From: Collybiopsis luxurians FD-317 M1
Taxonomy: Eukaryota; Basidiomycota; Agaricomycetes; Agaricales; Omphalotaceae
DNA length: 64,000 bases
Direction of reading: 5' to 3'
NCBI GenBank assembly: GCA_000827265.1
Contig: KN834757.1
Coordinates: forward strand, 844,537 to 908,536
Positions 15,555 through 26,151 of the stretch are shown piece by piece (within the stretch, counting starts at the first letter, position 1; each line of letters opens with the position of its first letter). Under the pieces are notes generated by a model. That model saw only the letters and a program-made list of their open reading frames with translations, was not told the DNA's origin and did not search any database. The position numbers were made by a program, and so were the translations under genes.

Positions 15555-18500
15555 CTAGTTATCGTTATTCACGGCCTGGACGACCAGTACCTCCTGTGCG
15601 CACCCAGCAATCAACATTGCTAATGCCACATCTCCAATCGTCTTCCGTACTTCAGTTCCCAATCCATGGGAATGATGTTCCTCCATAATTTTCTTGACCT
15701 CCTTGGTATGATCCTCGACAGCCAGCCGCCTACTTCTTCCGGCAATGACAAGTAGCTTGATTTTCTTTGAAGATGATGAATGTAGTCGATTGGCCTCTGC
15801 GATAATTCCATGCAACGGGAATGGCGAAGACAATTCTTGAAAGCGCATGCGGGACAAAGCCGCAGGGGAAGGGAATCCGTCGCATCCACATGATCCAGCA
15901 GGCTCAGAGCATGAAGGTCGCGATGAGGACTTGGCGTACCATTCCCAAGCCAGGTGATCTGCCGTCTCAGACTGCATACGCGTAGCCGCGTTTGCATGAC
16001 CGTACTGGGTATCCGGTACAGATCGCGCGGAGAAGGTGGATGCCACTGTCAATAGATTCTCTGGCAGGACAGCAGATTTCCCTACGTCGTTCGAAGCCAA
16101 ATGGACAGCTTCTGGGACAGAAGGCAGACCATCGGCAGGAGCTAATTCTTCTGTCTTTTTGATCCTCAAACACGTCGCAGTGATATCTTCGTTTTCGCAC
16201 AGCTGTGCAACAAACGAGAGGGCTAACCGATCGTCCGGCCCTCCGAAAAAGGGCAGAAGAACATGCTGTATATCAGCTAAAGAGGAAACGGCTGGTCTCA
16301 CAAACCCTGTTGGCACTCCTGCAGCGCCCTGCTTGCAACCTAAATCCATGAACAGACCGACATCCACCGGAGATGTTGAGAACACCTTTCTCACGAAATG
16401 CGTGTGAGAGGTGGCGGCGGGGGCGGATGATAATCTATCTCCTACTGCATTGAAAGCATTCGAATTCGCTATTCCTGTTGCTCCTGACCCTTTGTCGAAA
16501 AAGGCGTCGAAAGGATTACGAGTTGGCGTTGTTGATAGGGGAACAGGATGCGAGTCGTGCGCATGGTCGTGCTCGACCATTGGAGGTAGCCACGGTAAAA
16601 GCAGCATTTCTCCACCAGTGGTACGTTGAGCTTGTGCTGCTTCTTTTACGAAATCCACAACGGAACGTGCTGAATCTCCATGCGGTACTGTTTCCAATGC
16701 AGGCAACACGTTAAGCTTGTTGAGTGAGGCGAACGTTGTGTAAATATTTAGCAATGGATCACAATGGGCAAGTGCTGGGGCGCGATCAGGATGAGCAGCT
16801 AACGAAATGGATTTCATCACCGCAGATGTACGATCTGAGAGTTCGACGAGACGGAGGGCAGAGATAGTATGATTCATGCACGAGGATGACTCGTTCGAGG
16901 GCAGGGAAAGAGTAGGAAGGCCGGGAGAATTGGGGGCAGCAAGAGCAGTTCCGTCTGGAATTTCACTGTAGACCGCGGGTTGATCCAGTTTGGAGAAGGT
17001 AGTAAGGGAAGGTTTGATCATCTGCGTGAATGCCATCACTCCTGGTAAGTGTTCAGTCTGATCGATAACGACTGTGAAGCGAGTTTTGCATTTCAGAGAA
17101 TCTTCATCATTTGAAGACCGCGCGGAAGACGAGAGCTTGCGCTCAAGGTCAGTCTTCTGGGCCCCTTGTCCGTCAGAGGTGTCTCTGTCTGCGAGAAAAT
17201 GGTAGTTGCCACCAGTTGCTGATACGCGAACGCGTACTTCAGGAGGATAGAACATAGTTACGAGCGGCGTAGTCATAAAAGTCAATATCAAAGCCTGTCA
17301 AATTATATTTGAGCTTCGAAAACAGAGCGCATAGATAAAAAGTGGTTTACCTCGAGCACGAACATCGAAAATACTCTCGGTGATAAGATGCCAGCCGTGA
17401 GACCGACGTTCAGCACAATCAGTTCCACCAGCCTGTAGAGGTCGGGTAAGTTAGCATGAAAACTTTTAAAAGAGACTTTATGTACCCTTTGCATGACATG
17501 AGGGAGCCAATTGCACCACTCTCTCGCCAGTTAAATTTGGCGATATAATGTGCAGAGAGACAGCATCCGCCGAATTTACCAGCAAAGGCTAGTGAGCAAA
17601 TAGCGATTGTGTAACCCCAGGTTTTCCCAGTGTCGAGCAAACCGAGATTGGTAGAAAGCCCGGAAAGGGTAAAGTATAACGGCAAGAAGATAATGGATAC
17701 TATATCCTCTAATTTCTCGGTCAAGTAGACAGGAAGAGAGCCTTCGCGAGGGACAATAATTCCTACGAGGAATGCACCAAAGATAGGGTGCACCCCGATG
17801 ATGTCGGTGAAGAAGGCGCTTCCAAACATGAGAAGTATAGTGGCAGTCATGAAAAACATGGTTGGTCCATGTCCTTCCGTTGAGCCTGACTTCCTTCCGC
17901 CCCAAAGAAGTACCCTCTTGCCCACTGTCGACAAGAATACGGTCCAACCAACACAAGTAAGCAGAACATACAACGCTGTAAGACCTGATCGGGCATTGAC
18001 CAAGGCTACAGAGAGGGCGAGAAGCACCCAGCCAATGATATCATTTGCCACACCTGCGGATAGCACAACGACACCCACCGTTGTATCGAGCAGCTTAAGT
18101 TCAGTAAGAATTCGACAGAGTACGGGGAATGCTGTGATGGAGTATGCCACGCCGGTGAAGAGCAGAAAGTATCCAAATTCCGGGATGTTGGATAAACCGC
18201 TGTCGGGGGTATTGATGAATTCCTTGTACAGGGCCACAGCGAGACCTGCACCTGCTCCGAAGGGAATGACCATTCCTGCCATGGCTACAGTTCCAGATAG
18301 TTTGACGTTGCGTCGGATGATGGACATGTCAATTTCAAGTCCGACGAGGAATAAGAAGAGACATAGGCCTATGTCGGCTGTTAAAGTAAGGCTGGGAATG
18401 GAATTGGAGGGGAAGACGTGTTCTGTGAAGCCTGGAATGCGTCCAAATGCAGTGGGCCCAAGAAGGATACCGCCTAAAACTTCCGCAATTACTTTGGGCT

Positions 18501-18588
18501 GTTTCATTCTGCGGAGACCTAGTGAAAGAAGGGAAGCCGTTCCGACGATGACACCTATTGTGATTGCTGAGCGGAGGGTGTCGGACAT
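15555..18588 (-). CDS. KHA1: K+/H+ antiporter of the CPA2 family (Kha1-like)
   Basis: Monovalent cation/proton exchanger; in yeast Kha1 acts in Golgi/endosomal pH and K+ homeostasis. Minus strand, three exons. The long first exon (from MSDTLRSAITIGVIVGTASL at 18588) carries about ten membrane segments, including the conserved GPTAFGRIPGFTEHVFP and GLCLFLFLVGLEIDMS blocks and the paired AFPVLCRIL and AGVANDIIGWVLLAL helices with the ion-binding Asp of this family. MSCKGLVELIVLNVGL spans the first intron; a second 50-60 nt intron precedes LTFMTTPLVTMFYPP. The remaining 550 or so residues are a cytosolic tail with a regulatory domain reminiscent of universal stress proteins (LLLPWLPPM, KLLVIAGRSRR) up to VVQAVNNDN. 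Length fits fungal Kha1 proteins. Confidence 0.92.
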
Positions 18589-19281
18589 TGGCGAATAGTT
18601 ACGGACCTAGTTGGATGATCCATAGTTGTAAAGGATCAGAAGTATCGACCGCCGATTGATCCAACACCGTCAATGACTCTTCCTCATCTATAGCGTTTCT
18701 TTGAAGGAGAGATATAACTGCCTTGGAGAATTTGCCCATAACTCAAACTTGGAAATCGGTACCAGATATGACCTTTGCTCGCCGGCAGGAGTTCGAACTA
18801 TCTGAGAAGCCAAAAGCTATCTCCGGGTCATATAACCAAAGGAGAAAACTAATCTCCGTCCTGGTTCCTGATAAGAGATCAGCGTGCAAAAAGTAAAAGT
18901 CAGAAAAAAAAAATACCTGCAAAGCAACGTTGAGAGTTCCGACAGTTGGCGGTCAGGAAGGAAAATGCAATTGGAAGGTGAGGAAGCGACCTTGAGAAGC
19001 GAGCTGTCCGTACATAAAGTAGTTAACATGCAAGATTCAAAATTTACTAAGAGCAGTTAGATTAGGTTCGGCCTAGGTTCGGGTTAAGTCACACTACCAC
19101 GCTTCTTTGAGCGAGGTTTCTCAGAAATCTGTCAATAGAAAAGGAGACTTCTTGATGAAAAGTCGCGAGTTTCCTTTAGCAACAGCAGCCAGCAGTATGC
19201 CAGTAATACGATGCATAACAGTAGACTGCGCCAGACACGAAAGTCGAGGTCATATGGAAATCACACTACGTCGTCGTCGGC
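18589..19281. other. Intergenic between antiporter and F-box gene
   Basis: Divergent upstream region. No RNA gene; a TTCGAAC at 18792 resembles a tRNA B box but no tRNA fold forms around it. Confidence 0.35.
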
Positions 19282-21036
19282 GTGACCGCCTGCATACCCA
19301 AGGCTTTCGTGCTCTGCAGCGAGTGCAGCAATTTCGATAACCACATGCCTCGAGTATCTGTTCCAGACCCACTTCCTTTATACCGTGAACGTCCTTCGCC
19401 AGTCCAGAATATTTCGGTTATCGAACAGATACTGTCGGACGGAGAAAGGGATCTAAAGGATTACTCTGCTGAAATAGATCGTCTCCAGTCGAAATCCTTA
19501 CCCCTTCAGCAGGAAAGAGCTTACCTGGTCAGGTATCTCGATCACCTCCGCTCTTCAATTGCTCCGATTTGGGGGCTACCTAACGAGCTCCTGGCCGAAA
19601 TTTTCGAATACGTCTGCCTCGACGACCTCACCTCTATCAACAAAAGGATCCAGGAAGAAGACAAAACGCTCGTCATCCCGCAGCTTTTACTGGGCGCAGT
19701 GTGCTTTCTCTGGCGAAATGTTCTTCACACCGTTCCGAGCTGTTGGACAGATTTGTCTGTTTGGCTCTCGCCAGGCGGTATGCCACATCCGGACCTTCTC
19801 CAGCTCTTTCTTGGACTCTCGAAGCAGAGACTATTGAATCTGGAGATAATGTTCATAGATGTTCAAAATCTGCAAGAAATTGTCGACCATCCATCTTATA
19901 AGGCTTTAACGAGCCAAGCGCATCGATGGCAAACGCTCAATCTCACTGGAGACAATTGGCAGGAATTGAATATACTCCGTGGACCCACCGCTCAAAGCTT
20001 TCCTGAACTAACAGAGCTGCATATGAGATGGTTTGATGCTGGTCCCGAAGAGCCTGTTCTGAATTTCAGCCCTCTACCAAAGCTGCGAGACTTCGGCATC
20101 TTACTCTATGACCCTGTTGGTCCAGATCCCAGCATTCCATGGCACCAGCTCACCTCCCTTCAGCTCCAGGGAACAGTCAATGTTCCGAGCTGCCTTGCCA
20201 TCTGTAAAAAGCTTGCTAGACTGGACCTTTTCATTCGGAACGTACAGCCCACATACCCAATAGATTCGTCGGTATCTGTGGTCCATACGGCCTTAGAAAG
20301 GTGTACCCTTTATTTGACACCGCTGGACCCAGAAATTAATGAGGCGGAGACGGATGCAATTGAAAAGATTTTGAACCTACTTTCTTTTCCTGCAATAGAT
20401 ACCCTGGACGTTCGGCGAGATGATATCTACGATGGCCATGTTGCTTGGCCCTCTGAAGCTATGAACTCTTTCATTCATAGGTGTACCGCCTTAACAGATC
20501 TCTGGTTAGACGATATTTCTATATCGGATCATGAATTTATCGCATTCCTCCTCGAAATTCCATTAATCGAATTCCTCTGTATTCGTGAACTTCGGCCTAC
20601 CGACGACGACTCCGCAAATTTATCCTTTCCATTATCCTCATATTTCATCCGACGTCTTTGTATCGACGAGTCAAACTCATCCAGAGAGCACTTCCTGCCC
20701 AGGTTGAAGGAATTTTCGTTTGCTATAAACAAAGAATTCAATGAAGCTGAATACGTGGAGATGGTCAGATCACGGTATTATTATGTGCATGAGGAGGATG
20801 GGTTGGCAATCTCGTCTCTGGAAATGGTCTATCTCAATTTAGGATACGAGGGCGCTCCTATTCTTCAAGCTGTTGACGCATACAAGTTAAAGCCCTTGGC
20901 TGACCTGCAGGATGAGGGCTTTAGATTTACCGTATCAATCGCTGGACAGGAGATAGATTTCGATGCCCTGGAGGGCTCAGAGTTTGACGATTCGGAAAAT
21001 GATAAAACAACTGGTGGGGAGACGGATGCACTTTGA
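19282..21036 (+). CDS. F-box/LRR-type protein with N-terminal CxxC, paralogue 2
   Basis: Intronless, 584 aa. MTACIPKAFVLCSECSNF carries the CxxC pair, followed by PRVSVPDPLPLYRERP, ILSDGERDLKDYSAEIDRL and the F-box core SSIAPIWGLPNELLAEIFEY, then a leucine-rich C-terminal part and an acidic tail (FDALEGSEFDDSEND). Clear paralogue of the gene at 4103 along its whole length; the tail is extra. Predicted SCF adaptor, substrate unknown. The start is slightly longer than in paralogue 1; an ATG closer to the CxxC is not available, so 19282 is the best choice. Confidence 0.85.
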   Translation: MTACIPKAFVLCSECSNFDNHMPRVSVPDPLPLYRERPSPVQNISVIEQILSDGERDLKDYSAEIDRLQSKSLPLQQERAYLVRYLDHLRSSIAPIWGLPNELLAEIFEYVCLDDLTSINKRIQEEDKTLVIPQLLLGAVCFLWRNVLHTVPSCWTDLSVWLSPGGMPHPDLLQLFLGLSKQRLLNLEIMFIDVQNLQEIVDHPSYKALTSQAHRWQTLNLTGDNWQELNILRGPTAQSFPELTELHMRWFDAGPEEPVLNFSPLPKLRDFGILLYDPVGPDPSIPWHQLTSLQLQGTVNVPSCLAICKKLARLDLFIRNVQPTYPIDSSVSVVHTALERCTLYLTPLDPEINEAETDAIEKILNLLSFPAIDTLDVRRDDIYDGHVAWPSEAMNSFIHRCTALTDLWLDDISISDHEFIAFLLEIPLIEFLCIRELRPTDDDSANLSFPLSSYFIRRLCIDESNSSREHFLPRLKEFSFAINKEFNEAEYVEMVRSRYYYVHEEDGLAISSLEMVYLNLGYEGAPILQAVDAYKLKPLADLQDEGFRFTVSIAGQEIDFDALEGSEFDDSENDKTTGGETDAL

Positions 21037-21161
21037 TTGCTGTATTTCGCCCCATCTCGAGATTCTCTGTACACTGACTAGTCTACTTTGAAGTAAACTT
21101 TTGTAGAAATTCTCAACACACACGGCAAAATTGTTTATATGTATATGTATACTATGTCATC

Positions 21162-22726
21162 TTATTCGGGTCTGATGGCCTGTTGAACAGGGACTTTCTT
21201 GAACACCATTGCATTCAGCATTGCAAAGAACGGCTTTGTTCCGTCTCCCTGGGTTCCGAAAGTCAGCTCAAGAAAACGGATCGACGAGTTCATAAGATAC
21301 TTACAATGAAGTTATGAGGGAACCCTGGATCGAATGGGACAACATCCTCTAAGAACTTGATCTGCTCTTCGTCGAGGACCACATCTAACGCCTTCATGTT
21401 TGCCTGAAGATGTTCGACTTTTCTGCCTCCGATGATAGGAAAGACATAGGGTGTCTTCTGCATGACATACGCGATCGCCACTGGAATCCACGATCATCAA
21501 AACAACGCGTACGAAGAAAAACTTTTGATTTCTCACCCGCACCAATATTATCACCGAGCCCAAGCTCACTCGCAACCTTCTCCAAAGCGCGAGAGACCTT
21601 CGTTTCTTCGTCGTTCCTGAGCCAATCTGCTCCGTTCCAGGTGCGTCCATTTTCCCCGCTTTCCTTTCGTCGTTGTTCTTCTGCGTCGGTACGTAGCTTT
21701 CCTCCTCCGAGTACGGCCCATGGGGCCAGAGCCATACCTTATTCGCAAACGTTTAATCTACAAAACTCTCGTCGACTCGGAATGAATACGTACCCAGAGA
21801 CCGAGCCATAGGGATGATCTCGCGCTCAAAAGAACGATCAAGGATGCTCCAGCGTCCTTGATAGATAGAGAACGGTGTTTTTCCATGATATTGAGCGTAA
21901 TCGTTAGCTCGTGCGACGATCCACGCGGGGGTAGAAGAAACTCCCTATATATTATAAGTATGTCAAGCAACATGTGTGATTAGAACCAGATCTCGTTCGA
22001 CAGTCCGGTTGCGTCCTACTTACAAGGTAAAGAACCTTGCCTTGCACTACCAGCGAATGCAAGCCATCCATAACCTCTTTGACAGAGGTATCGTAATCCC
22101 AGAAATGAACGTACAACAAATCGATATAAGTTGTGCGGAGTTTCTTTAGACTAGCTTCGACGCTCATGTACATCGACTTTACGTTGTTCCCTGTGTAGTT
22201 GGCTTTTTGCGCGATGGAGGTTTTGCCGTCTTTGAAGTTCATCGTGTACTGCGAAGGAGGGAGATCGGGATGTACAGAGGGAAAACGAATGGAGAAAGCT
22301 CTCACCTTCGTGGCGAGGACAATTTGATCTCTAATGCCGCGCTGTTCCATCCACTCTCCAATCAACTCCTCAGAAGTCTCATCTTGGCTGTAGCACATCC
22401 TCAATCGACGGCAGAAGGAAAATAGAACAGACAGAAAACATACTAGGTATTCGCAGTATCTGTGGGTGGTAGGGTGATATCAGAAAATAGATCCAGCGAA
22501 CCGATTCTATTTGCACACCGATGAAGTTGCCCCCCATATCGAAATATGTATCGAGGAGCTTGAAACTTGATTCTCTATCCATGGAACCCATAAAGTCATT
22601 CCATTTGTCACCGATATTCATACCCCCAAGGCAGAAGGGGGAGACATGGATGCCCGCATTCGGCGAGAGCGTTCGAAGCACGCCAAGCTTGGTAGGTGGA
22701 GGAGGCGCAACGGTGAACATTGACAT
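21162..22726 (-). CDS. Aldo-keto reductase, aryl-alcohol dehydrogenase type, copy 1
   Basis: NAD(P)H-dependent oxidoreductase of the AKR superfamily, the group of fungal aryl-alcohol dehydrogenases and norsolorinic acid reductase-like enzymes, acting on aldehydes. Minus strand, several short introns. Tetrad residues are visible: Asp and Tyr in DTANTY, Lys at the end of IVLATK, His in YVHFWDYD. Other blocks: [12 protein letters not shown], the [11 protein letters not shown] region, [53 protein letters not shown] and [10 protein letters not shown], ending AIRPE. Start at 22726 ([15 protein letters not shown]) matches the second copy at 60578; the open frame reaching up to 23044 is therefore taken as upstream sequence. 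A TATAAAAG lies at 22812-22819 on this strand. Confidence 0.9.
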
Positions 22727-22811
22727 TGTGAAAGTACTAACAGCGAGTTGAAATTTCGAGTAACTGTCTAGATATCTGAAGTTGGTTCCAGCTCCAAGCT
22801 TGTACGAACCT

Positions 22812-22819
22812 CTTTTATA
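22812..22819 (-). promoter_or_regulatory. TATA box of aldo-keto reductase copy 1
   Basis: TATAAAAG on the minus strand, about 86-93 bases before the start codon at 22726. The second copy has TTTAAAAG at nearly the same distance. Confidence 0.45.
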
Positions 22820-23643
22820 CCTCTGAGGCTCTTTTTTTCCGAATACAAAGATGATATTTCGAGCATATCGAAGCCTTGAGGATGATGATGCGGCACCGAA
22901 ATCGAAGTCAAGTTTTCCCCTCTGCACGCATAGGACACTAAAGTCCCAAAGCAACTCCAAGTTCCATCGTGGACCGAAAATGACTCGCGACGTGAATGAC
23001 GCGTCTCTTCGGCAGATACAGTGGAATACCGATCTTTGCAGCATCGTATTACTCGTCTGTATGAGAACGGCTCTTTATCGGAGGAGTCGAAGCGGACTAT
23101 CGTGATAGGAATTACCTCGAGCTCGATATTCCACTGGTCGTTCCTTGCATCGACTCATACGCTAATATGAAGCAGATATTTGCTCTGATGACTTTGGGTC
23201 GTACAGGCGGATTCGGAAAGGTATCGGAGGTATGGAGAAGATATGGCCAAAATAAGGTGCAAACGGTGCCACCACGGTGTATGCGCGGTAGACGAGAGGT
23301 TATCAATCTTCGTATCAAACTATACACGATGAAGGCCCTTTGATTCTGGAGCCAAAATCAGCTCATCGCGCGACTGGGTATGGAACACTCTGTACAAATT
23401 TTTGAATTACACGACGCGGACGTCAAGTGGTATGTATGAGAGGTAAAATACGTACGGTACGCTCGCTCAAGAATCAGTCAAGGCAGGAGGGGATGGTACA
23501 TTTGAGTCTTCCAATGGTACTTCCCAAAGCACATTCAACATCGGCGGTAGGTAGTTAGGGTCGTTGAATCACCCGGCGGCTGGCCTGGGCCAATTTAAAC
23601 CGCCCAACGAGATACATATATTCATAGTACCCTTGCCCTGAAC
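22820..23643. other. Intergenic region
   Basis: Upstream of the reductase and of a candidate small gene. No recognised gene or repeat. Confidence 0.3.
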
Positions 23644-23937
23644 ATGAGCAATCGGGGTACTCCCTCTTCTCAAGACTCTTCTCAAGACTTCCTCAATTCA
23701 GCATCTATACTCAATCAAAACCTACTGCGACGTTCTGGCCAGCTCGTCAGAGCTCATGCGGTGAGCAAAATTACCTTATCTGTCTCTTTCACTTATTACG
23801 TAATTCATTCCGTTGTTTAGATTCCGTATGTTTAGATTCCCGATAGCAACTATCAGCTCGCCGTTGCCTTGACGAATCGGGATACTGGAGTAACCCGGGT
23901 CAGTGAGGGTCGAGATTCGACACCCATCGCCGACTGA
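23644..23937 (+). CDS. Candidate small spliced gene, 73 aa, unknown
   Basis: Possible two-exon gene. Exon 1 at 23644-23760 (MSNRGTPSSQDSSQDFLN...LVRAHA) ends exactly at a GTGAGC donor; a 75-base intron ends in TTTAG at 23835; exon 2 runs to TGA at 23937 (IPDSNYQLAVALTNRDTGVT). Both sites keep the frame. The polar, serine/glutamine-rich start followed by a short hydrophobic stretch matches no family I recognise. There is no paralogue in the window to test it, so it could be a chance reading. Confidence 0.35.
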
Positions 23938-24237
23938 GAGAATGGCAGCGAGAAACCGGCGACGAGTTGAAAGGCGTGTTCATAATCCATTCATCAACTC
24001 AAATACAAACCGTGATATCGTAAATATAACAGCAGCAACCCACCCACATCCGTTACTGAGACTTGAACCGAACGCGTGTAAAGTATTGGTAAGGAGAAAG
24101 AGAAGGAATTGAATAATAAAATGGGCACACAAAAAGTAGCAACAAAAATGTTCTTTCTAAGAGTTTGGACAAAGTGCAGCAGCAGATACGGAGTAAAACG
24201 CTAGCTCCCTTTAATCCCCATAAGCGCTACAGCATTT
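23938..24237. other. Intergenic region
   Basis: Separates the candidate small gene from the 3' end of Yop1. The short frame at 23903-24112 overlaps the candidate gene and has no recognisable domain. Confidence 0.3.
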
Positions 24238-24999
24238 TTACTCCGAGGTGGATGCGGCAGCAGAAGCCTCAGTCTGCTTAACGACGGCAGAATTGCTGAG
24301 GTTGGCGAGAACAGGCTTCAAGACAGTAAGGTAGGTGGTTTGTGCTCCCTGAAAAAAATAGGAAATAATGACGTAAGTGATTTTGTTGACGCGGGGCACA
24401 CGACACGACGTAAGTGGATGGATTAAAAGAGAACGAGGTAGAAATGAGGCAAGCATCGGTTTGAGGTAAAATAAAAAATAAATTGAAAGAGGAGAAGTAG
24501 ACGTACTCGGAAATATGGGAGCTGGAGCCAGAGGATGAACACAGTCTTGAAGGCAAAGTACCATGGAACGTAGTAGAGGACGAGACGAAGAGCAAAGCTC
24601 TCGAGGAAGTTGAAGAAACCGAAAACGACCCAATATGTCAACCATTGAACATCGTCCCGTGTCGAGGGGGACTCGACAGCCTTGAAGGAGAGGTAAGCAG
24701 GGAGGGCCCAACCGACGAGGTTGGAAACGGGAGCAGCGAGGGCGTTAAACATGTGGAGAATGACGACCAATAAGCTAGCACCGAGGACAGCATATGTTTT
24801 GGGGACTTGAGTGCGTTGTTCAAAGTTAACAAGTACAGGATACTTCGTGAGCTGGGCGCGTCATAGAGATAAGGCATGAGCACGAGCGAGTAAAGGCGAC
24901 AGCGCTGTAAGCATGACATACCTCTTTGTCGAGCTGGTCGTGATAGTAGAAGACCTTGTTCTGGGCCTGAACGACCATGGGGTGCTGGGCTGCGCTCAT
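24238..24999 (-). CDS. YOP1: ER membrane-shaping protein, Yop1/DP1/HVA22 family
   Basis: Reticulon-like hairpin protein that bends tubular ER membranes. Minus strand, three exons: MSAAQHPMVVQAQNKVFYYH from 24999; the TB2/DP1 core with VGWALPAYLSFKAVESPSTR, WLTYWVVFGFFNFLESFA and PWYFAFKTVFILWLQLP forming the two membrane hairpins; and the last exon GAQTTYLTVLKPVLANLS ending in an Ala/Ser tail (ASAAASTSE). About 190 aa, usual for the family. Confidence 0.93.
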
Positions 25000-25282
25000 C
25001 TGCAGTAAAAAAAAAAAGGCGAGAAAAAAGAGACACGAAAAGGATGGTGAAAATTGGGAGATAAAATGTGAGAAAAAGATATAGGACACGACGGCGGATG
25101 GCTTACAATGAGATTTTAGAGAATATGAGAGAGATAGTAGAAGAAAATGGAAGAAGGTCGTGGTAGAGAAAGAGGATATGCACTGCGTCACTCGTCTGGC
25201 TATGGCACTTGATTACTCGGGATTCCCAGGGCCACATGTAATTCACACCCAATCTGGACACGTCCCTTAAATCGCTACCACC

Positions 25283-25634
25283 ATGTCAGAGTATGAATCT
25301 ATAAAGGTCCATATTCTCCTCGTCTGCTACCGAAAATATCTAACAACTTACTTCCAGGCTCTGCACAACTCTTTACCCCCGTTTCAGCCTCTCGTTCCCG
25401 TCGCGCTCCTTCCATATTTCGCGCTAATTCTCTTAGCCTCAACTTTTGCTCTGGCTTTCTATTCTTCCACGTAAGTGTTCATTTGTTGCTGCATTTACGT
25501 ATCTTATATCCCTCTCATACAGATTACCAAAAACTACGATACCCGGGAAAGAAATTCCCCTTGCAGTCACAGCTAGCATCCTCGGCGGTTTTGGTGTCGT
25601 GGCACTCTTTTGTACAGTGGGAGTCTATGTATAG
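25283..25634 (+). CDS. OST5: Oligosaccharyltransferase small subunit Ost5/TMEM258
   Basis: Small ER membrane subunit of the oligosaccharyltransferase that N-glycosylates proteins. Two membrane segments: VALLPYFALILLASTFALAF and ASILGGFGVVALFCTVGVYV, the latter ending in the family's GVYV terminus. Three exons: a short first exon MSEYESIK, a 51-base intron ending TTCCAG with a CTAAC branch point, then ALHNSLPPFQPLVP onwards, and a second intron from GTAAGT near 25473. The first intron is a multiple of three with no stop, so retention would simply add 17 residues. About 82 aa after splicing. Divergent from Yop1. Confidence 0.88.
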
Positions 25635-26151
25635 GACGCGTTATTCCATCCGGACCCATGTAATATCTTTATTCTTGCTTTCGGAATGTCAAAACTATTG
25701 AAAAGACAAAACGAAACGCTGTTCTCGAAGCTTCCAGAGTCAATCCTGTTTTCTCGCTCTTTAGTTTCAACGTGGCTCATAAGACCGGCGATGTCCAAAC
25801 CATTCCGTGGTCATCCTCCAAGAAGCACAAATGCTTTCGTAACGGTTATACTGCGTGCGTTGCAAAGAATCCTTTTGCTGCTGTGCAATATGAGCCGTAT
25901 TTGTATTGTGGGATGTACAAAACAATTCTATGCTGCCTACTGAACCATTGGCAGCATTTAGAGCTGACTCTACAGCAATATTCTGTACTCCGTGCACACT
26001 GCCTCTTGCCACAGCTGTTGACGACGAGGATTACCTTCTTCCTCTCTGTCTCCCATCTGGCCTCACTTCCTGACCTTTTTTTTTTTCCTCCTGCTTAACG
26101 GTCTCTTCCCTAGCTTGAGCTAAGGTCAAGTCTCTCTCTCTTGACGTCAAT
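25635..26151. other. Intergenic upstream of hA
   Basis: No recognised gene; the short frames seen here (25686-25943, 25772-26098) carry no domain. A T-rich run lies at 26077-26087, about 65 bases before the hA start. Confidence 0.3.

Noticed and set aside
17798..18598. 266-codon plus-strand frame
   Set aside because: Lies antisense to the antiporter's membrane exon; its composition mirrors the coding strand.
18781..18850. tRNA-like B box TTCGAAC
   Set aside because: No matching stems or A box around it.
22379..23044. 221-codon frame extending the aldo-keto reductase upstream
   Set aside because: The extension is not shared by copy 2, which starts at MSMF, and it overlaps a TATA box; it is treated as 5' flank.
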